A stretch of 64,000 nt of DNA from Perognathus longimembris pacificus (taxonomy: Eukaryota; Chordata; Mammalia; Rodentia; Heteromyidae), in contig NC_063167.1 of the NCBI RefSeq assembly GCF_023159225.1, positions 21,145,360 through 21,209,359 of the forward strand. Reading direction: 5' to 3'. The notes beneath the pieces are model-generated. The model worked only from the letters and a program-made list of their open reading frames with translations. It did not search any database and was not told the origin of the DNA. Each line of letters opens with the position of its first letter. Positions within the stretch are counted from its first letter, which is position 1. Both the position numbers and the translations under genes were made by a program. This document shows positions 58,080 to 64,000 of the stretch, in pieces.

Positions 58080-58560
58080 AATAAACATCAAGGGTAACAT
58101 TTCAAGTGTGCCCTTTTGTTGTGTATCTAATGAGCAACTGGCCAGACAGACATGGGAGATTGGAGATAAGCCACAAAGCAAAGCCTTTCTAAGGCACAGT
58201 CTTCTTTTATTAATTTTTTTGTTTTGTCCATGTGTTTTTCAGTGGCAATATTATAACCGTTCATGCTCTCCTGTCTATAAAGCTTCCCTTTGATTGCTTA
58301 CAAAATGAAGAGAGGATATTTACATCCAACGCAGCCCAGAACGATATTATTAAAGCTGTGCCTGACAGTGAACAATTCCATTGTAGATTAGCTGTGGGGA
58401 ATTTTGTCCCTTCTACAAAGCCCAGCTCGTGCCAATCAACATAACAGTTTCCGTGATTGTATGACAATGACTCTCCTCTGTGGCTGGAGTGCAGCTACAT
58501 CAGGCCTTGTGTTATTTTTAATTTGAGACTTTGGTTCCTGTATTATAATGAAGAGTCGTT
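58080..58560. promoter_or_regulatory. Candidate conserved noncoding block, largest in window
   Basis: About 480 repeat-free bases of even composition: 'tcttttattaatttttttgt', 'cagtggcaatattataaccg', 'acgatattattaaagctgtg' and 'gtgttatttttaatttgaga'. Overlapping open frames exist on both strands (58232-58444 plus, 58261-58467 minus), which often happens in constrained noncoding DNA. Neither resembles a known protein to me. Confidence 0.35.
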
Positions 58561-58900
58561 TACACTCTCTGGACAAGCACCCTCCATATGTTTTGACTTC
58601 TTATCTTCCATCAAGGAACTCCATTCATCTCTGTGGCCATATGATGGATGCCAAGTGGCAGGAGACATGAGAAGGATTCAGGAGAAAGGAGCTGGTCTTC
58701 CTACAGCCCCTCTGAGGAAGAAACTGAGCTGTGTGTGTGCATGTGTGCAAAACTCTGGCATAAGCACACATATGTTGAAGGACGTGACTGGGAGTGAGTG
58801 GGTGGGGCTAAGAGAAGCATTTAAACCACCACACAAGCCCTGGCTCTACTTTTACAATCTTTTTGTCCTCAGTCATTTGACTTTTTCAATTTAACTTCTT

Positions 58901-59132
58901 CGAGCTGGGCACCAGCGGCTCATATCTGTCATTGTAGCTTCTCAGGAAGCAGCGATCTGAGAATCAGGATTTGAAACCAGCCCAAGCAGCCAAGCCCATG
59001 AGACTCTCCTCTCCAGTGAACCAGTAAAAAGCTAGAAGCGGAGGTGTGGATCAAGTGATAAAGCGCTAGCCTTGGGTAAAAAAGCCAAGTGAGAGCAAGA
59101 GGCACTGAGTTCAAACCCTAGTACTATTATAA
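58901..59132 (+). mobile_element. 7SL-head/Geo-tail SINE
   Basis: 'gctgggcaccagcggctcat', 'gtggatcaagtgataaagcg' and 'gagttcaaaccctagtacta'. Confidence 0.85.
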
Positions 59133-59325
59133 TTTTTTTTGCCAGTCCTGGGCCTTGAACTCAGGGCCTGAGCACTGTCCCTGGATTCCTTCTGCTCAAG
59201 GCAGCACTCTGCCACTTGAGCCACAGCGCCACTTCTGGCCATTTTCTATTTATGTAGTGCTGAGGATTCGAACCTAGGGCTTCATGTGTATAAGGCAAGC
59301 ATTCTTGGGCCATATTCCCAGACCC
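59133..59325 (-). mobile_element. IDL-Geo SINE inserted in a SINE tail
   Basis: Reverse copy starting in the tail of the preceding SINE. A 10-bp near-repeat (cctagtacta/cctaatacta) flanks it. A short deletion removes part of the ID head. Confidence 0.85.
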
Positions 59326-60249
59326 CAACCCCTAATACTAGCACAAAAAAAATTTATATATAATGTGTTACAAACTTACTCTGCAACATCCTCACCCTTA
59401 AGCATTTTGCACACATTTCCATTCCTAAACTGCCAACTGAACTTGCTGTCTCTGATTCTTCTCTGCCCCTCTCTGGAGGGATTTTTTCTTAAATTGTATT
59501 ATACATTTGATATATATTACCTATAAATTTAACACTACCTAAGTATATGCTTTATAATACATATGATATATTCTAATATAAAGTTTACTATCTTCAATTA
59601 ATCTAGTAATTTATATTAATTACTTGGTATGCTTATGTGCATACCAAGGAAGACAGGCAAATGCAGGCCCTCTGCCTGGCCTTTTGAGCAACTCAAATGA
59701 GAAACAGTAATTATTAGAATGACTGATTTAAAAAAACACAAAAGAAAGGAAAGCACACTGGGAAAACCTCCCCATTGCCGTCAGGGAAAATGAAGGCTTA
59801 GGCTCAAGTAATCTGGTAGTATTTGCCGATTCTCTTCTGCCTGTTTTACTGTACAAACCACAGGTTCCCCATGAACCCCTGGCTTGCTCTCAGATTCTCC
59901 CTCTGGCAAATGCCTAGTCATCCACCCAGGTTACAGTGAAATGTCACCTCCTCCGTGAGGACACAGCTTGCCAGGATGTGAGGAATATGACTGACATTGT
60001 CAGGAAGTGATCCTCCTGGTCCACTAATGAGGCAGCTCACTCTGCATGTCCTTAACACGGCAGTCTCACACTTCCACATTTGAAGTGCTTGGAGCCTGGG
60101 GCTCCTCTTGGGAAGTTATACTGGGATTTTACTTGTACTTCAGTTCCTGTACTTGTCATATACCCTTATTCATACATACATTTGTTCACTCATTCATTTA
60201 CAACACTATGGGTTCCAAACAAACAGCAGCGGAGCCTCCTTGCTTCTTT

Positions 60250-60455
60250 TTTTTTTTTTTTTGGCCAGTCCTGGGCCTTGGACTCAGGGCCTGAGCACTG
60301 TCCCTGGCTTCCTTTTGCTCAAGGCTAGCACTCTGCCACTTGAGCCACAGCGCCACTTCTGGCCGTTTTCTGTATATGTGGTGCTGGGGAATGGAACCCA
60401 GGGCCTCATGTATACGAGGCAAGCTCTCTTGCCACTAGGCCATATCCCCAGCCCG
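60250..60455 (-). mobile_element. IDL-Geo SINE, near-consensus
   Basis: Full reverse copy with intact A- and B-box regions. A perfect 14-bp direct repeat 'ctccttgcttcttt' lies on both sides (60236-60249 and 60456-60469), so the copy looks young. Confidence 0.95.
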
Positions 60456-60589
60456 CTCCTTGCTTCTTTAGTGCATCTTTTCATATCTCGGAGGCCTCCA
60501 GGAACAAAGTGGTATTCCTGAAATAACTAGCCATTGACTTATTTCCGGGTGAGACCAGAAGGTCCAGTTGGAAACTGGAATGTATTGAG

Positions 60590-60888
60590 AATATATGTAT
60601 ATGCACATAAAAATATGCACAAGTCATAAAATGTATATGAATGCACGTGGAAATATGTATGCATATGTATATATGTGCAAATGTATAATATGTGTATACT
60701 AAGTATACTGGCATGTAGGTATATGTATGTGCATATATATGCATGCATGCTTGTGTGCCTATGTGTGTATATGTGTGTGCGCACATGTGTATGGGTGTAC
60801 ATGTGTGAATAGACATGCATGTGTGCATGTGCATGCCTATGTATACGTGCATGTGTCTGTGTGTGTGAACATGTGTGAGTATAAGTCA
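60590..60888. repeat. Cryptic TATG/TGCA-rich alternating tract
   Basis: About 300 bases of imperfect TATG, TGCA and TGTG words, mostly alternating purine-pyrimidine. It has produced spurious Cys/His-rich ORFs on the minus strand. Confidence 0.85.
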
Positions 60889-60989
60889 TGACACAGTGCT
60901 GGGGGATGGGGAGACGTTCCTACAAAGGGCCAGTTACAAACACAGCTTCTGTCCCCGCAGCTTCTTTCCTGCAGGGAGACTGGCAGATG

Positions 60990-61150
60990 GCAACACATGT
61001 GTATATTCCTTGGGACTTTATTTATAAAAACAGCAGCGGACCTCCAGCGGCGGTGCTACTCACTCATGTTTTTATCTCAGGTGAATGATTTATAGCCTCA
61101 TTGCCATTCTTTAGGTTGCAATTACAAATGCCATTTTGCCAAATAGAGAG
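60990..61150. promoter_or_regulatory. Candidate conserved noncoding block
   Basis: 'ttgggactttatttataaaa', 'acagcagcggacctccagcg', 'cggtgctactcactcatgtt' and 'taggttgcaattacaaatgc' in repeat-free DNA with three CpGs. Confidence 0.3.
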
Positions 61151-62770
61151 TAGAATCCGGAGAGCAGAAGGCTAACGCGGTTAGAAGTAGGACAGTAACC
61201 ACAGCAGCTACCTCCTGGGCTTTAATACACCCAGGCCCTCTGCCTAGCACATCATCTGGATTTGTCTATTTCATTTCTTCTCCCAGACAGAGGAGCAGCT
61301 AAAACTAGTGCTGCACTGATAGACAGAGAGGGAGGCAGAGCAGGGCCGAGGGTGAGGCTTGGAGCTGGGGATGGACCTCAGTGCCTTTGTTAGGCATGAG
61401 CCTCGATATCCAGGGAGTGTTTGAGCTATGTGATTGCACCCCTGCCTTCTGCCAGTGCTCTGGCCACCTTCCGAGTGTCCCTCTCTCTTTCAGGCTGCAC
61501 AGTCACCTCCACCCCCACTGCCACCCCTACCCTGCTGCAGAGTGAAGTCATCAGCCTCAGCCACAAAGGAGCTGGAAGAGGCTCTGAATCTGACCAGAAG
61601 GAGGGTCCTGTGGGTGGGGCCCTGGAACTCTGCCTTTGCAAAGCTATCTGCTGAGTAGGTCATCCTGACCAGGGAAGACCTCTAGGCTGCATAATTGGTC
61701 TGAGTTTCTCCTTAACCTCCTAATGGAAAGCCCTGCTCTGGGCCAGGCTGCAGAGCAAACTATCAAGGTCCAGATCCCAGTCCTCTTTCCCACAATAGCT
61801 ACTAGGGCCAGGAAGCTCAGGTCCAGGAAAACTGGGATGCCTGCGGCCATGCCCCACCCACCAGCTCCAGCTTCTTGGACAATAGAGCCCAGAACCCCAT
61901 TTCTTCCACTTGGGTCCCTGTCCAGACCTCAAAAACCCTGGCACGCCTTGTGGCCACGGCTCCTTTGAGGCCAGAGATGGCTGGACTTGAACCCACAGGA
62001 AGAACACATCAGGCCAAAGACATTGGATATCTGGCCCCAGGAAGAGTTAGACAGATGGTCTAAACCAAGAAGCCTGGCTTCTGACCCTTATAACCCACTT
62101 GTTTCTAGTACCTTTTGCAAAGGACGGGGGAAGGAGTGACTTCAAAGGATAGTGGTTTACCACTGGGATGCACTGGAATCCCCAGAGGGTCACCTGCAAA
62201 CCACCGTCTCTACCTTCTTCATGACCACCAGCAGCAGCACTTACCAACCACGTCTGTGAATAACTTTATAGTTAACCTGTCTCCTCTGAAAGTAATGACG
62301 ACAGCAAGGCAGAGACTCTGCCCATGGTATAGATGAGGAAACTGAAAATCAGATAGTGGGGTGGCCAGGAACTAGGGTAGGAACCCAGTCTCCATCCCCC
62401 ACATCAGATGGGGAGACATGAGGCTGTCATTGTTGCTAAGACATTGACGTTGAGGTTTCGCTGCTCACAGGACCATTCATCAGACCGAGCATGGGGCCAG
62501 GGGACCATTTTTCAGTCTGACAGTCAGAAGAGAGGAAAGAATATTCCAGCCTTTTGCTCATCCATTTCATTTTTACTCATCTCTGGAGTCTAGACACTTC
62601 AGCAAGGGTTTGGGGGAGACCCTAGAGTCGGGGGAGCCCACCTGGCCCAGCCGTCAGGGCCACAGGGTGGGAAACAGGAGGGCAACACCCAGGGGGAGGC
62701 ACCTTATGTCACAAACCCAAGACGACCTTAAATGTACTTCTTCTTATGTGCCGTGTGCAGAGTGGCGCCT
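61151..62770. other. Unassigned intronic sequence
   Basis: No exon, RNA gene or clear repeat, apart from a weak MIR-like piece at about 62325-62395. Confidence 0.4.
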
Positions 62771-62771
62771 T

Positions 62772-62889
62772 CACACACACACACACACACACACACACAT
62801 GCACATACATATACATACACTCATTCACTATTGCATATAGAAATGTGTACATATAAAACTGGGCTGGTATGGGATGCATGTAGACACAG

Positions 62890-62929
<40 letters not shown>
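62772..62929. repeat. (CA)n ... (TG)n inverted microsatellite pair
   Basis: CA repeat at 62772-62799 and TG repeat at 62891-62929 are complementary arms around a 91-base spacer. Confidence 0.95.
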
Positions 62930-62932
<3 letters not shown>

Positions 62933-63179
62933 CAGCACATGTTCTACCATTGCGCCACACCACAGCAATACACACACAGCCCCCGAATCCCCACACTTGA
63001 CAACAGATATTACAAGTTTACCCTCCACACATGCAGATATACAACCTGCGTTTATATCTCAAGAGACTGGCCCATTTCTACACAGCCTCTATGGATTCAT
63101 AAGCCCTTTTCACAAACATCTCTTTATATAAACAGAATACCCTATGGGCTAGTGTTACTCACTCGCCTACACTCACAAA

Positions 63180-63300
63180 CATGGTGACTTATGCCTGTAA
63201 TCCCAGCAGTCAGGAGGCTGTGGTGTAAAGCTGTGGTCAGCCTGGGCTACACAATGAGTTCCAGGCTACTTTGGGTTATGCTGAAAGACTGGGCTTCAGA
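63180..63300 (+). mobile_element. B1-like SINE
   Basis: 'cttatgcctgtaatcccagc', 'agtcaggaggctgtggtgta' and 'cctgggctacacaatgagtt'. Confidence 0.8.
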
Positions 63301-63339
63301 AAGCAAAGCCAAAAATCTGACTGTTACATAAATAGCATG

Positions 63340-63490
63340 GCAAGGTACCTCTCTGCATCTTAGCCTTCTCCCCGATAAAATGCAGACAATTCCTGTGCCC
63401 AGCTCAAAAAGGTGTTGAGAAAGTTAAGGAGAACACACCAGGAAAAAGTTCTGGTCTCAGTGCCTGGCACCCAAAAAGGGCTCAATGAAT
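63340..63490 (+). mobile_element. MIR fragment
   Basis: 'gcatcttagccttctccccg', 'gtctcagtgcctggcaccca' and 'aaagggctcaatgaatgtgg' fit the 3' half of MIR. Confidence 0.65.
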
Positions 63491-64000
63491 GTGGTGTATG
63501 ATGATATCGAAGTCCCTGGACCTCCCCAGGAAGATGTCAGGCCAGTTGCAGGAGGACCTGGAGCAGGACAAGCTGGGCAGTAGCTGAGGACAGCAGATGG
63601 CCTCTGGGCTGGAACAGGGCGGCTGTCTCTGCCCTGGATTGTGTGGACCTATCACTGCTTTTATTAATTCAAGCAAGGGCTTATTCAAGTGACTTTGAAC
63701 TACCCTTCCTAGATCAACTCACCAGATGTCCAACCTGACCAAGGAGGTACAGGACAGAGTCTGGGAGTTGTTTTGCATAGACTCTCCTGTTCCCTCCTGC
63801 TCCTTCCTCAGCTGCCCCGAAATACATGGCTCTCCAGCCATGGCTCACAACTGCAGGCATGGATGCAAAACAGATTCCTGGAAGAGGTATTGGTATGGAT
63901 TTGGCAGAGAGAGGATGGCATTCCAGGTAGAGGAGCTGGCTTGAGCTCAAGAGCACACAAGGTCCTATCCCATGCTGCTCTTTTCTAGGTCACTAGTGTC

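Noticed and set aside
60481..60889. Cys/His/Tyr-rich minus ORFs resembling metal-binding peptides
   Set aside because: They come from the cryptic TATG/TGCA tract, and two frames are open at once for the same reason.

Overview
The window is mammalian nuclear DNA, almost all intronic and repeat-derived. The only protein-coding sequence I can support is two neighbouring exons of one gene on the minus strand. One encodes a complete sushi (CCP) domain (54495-54689) and the next encodes the first two thirds of a CUB domain (47466-47673). Splice sites, codon phase and residues match a CUB-and-sushi giant protein of the CSMD family, and CSMD2 fits best. By the domain order recalled for CSMD1, these are probably sushi 2 and CUB 3, near the N-terminus. 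The next CUB exon was not found, so the downstream intron is at least 47.4 kb. The upstream intron is at least 9.3 kb and the one between the exons is 6.8 kb.

Organism: a rodent, most likely of the Geomyoidea (kangaroo rats, pocket mice, pocket gophers). The window is full of a dimeric SINE whose left half is an ID/tRNA-Ala-like monomer and whose right half is a second monomer. This matches the IDL-Geo SINE that I recall being described as restricted to that superfamily. A second SINE family joins a 7SL/B1-like head to the same right monomer. A third joins two B1-like units to an ID-like tail. The species cannot be named from the sequence alone.

Layout: 1-4.4 kb holds two MLT1-like LTRs, an L1 3' end and a SINE. 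4.4-12 kb is sparse, with MIR, L2 and ID pieces. 12-21.4 kb holds old L1 fragments, including an L1 at about 18.8-21.3 kb broken by nested SINEs. 21.4-31 kb mixes unique sequence, GAAG and TG-rich satellites and SINEs, with a GC-box cluster at 27.2 kb. At 31396-31715 there is a solo endogenous-retrovirus LTR with matching ends and target-site duplication. 32-44 kb holds L2 and SINE pieces, a homeodomain/HNF1-like palindrome at 32980 and a small CpG-dense patch at 40.85 kb. 44-46 kb is a SINE cluster. 47-55 kb carries the two exons. 55-64 kb holds AT-rich blocks that look like conserved noncoding DNA, alternating purine-pyrimidine tracts and SINEs.

I see no bacterial, phage, CRISPR or gene-cluster system. 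No intact gene other than CSMD2 is present. HMGB4, the intronless gene I recall lying in a CSMD2 intron in human, is not here. The more interesting items are the intact solo LTR, the SINE modularity, a 67-bp dispersed duplication, a tandemly expanded L2 end, and several candidate regulatory islands inside the giant intron.
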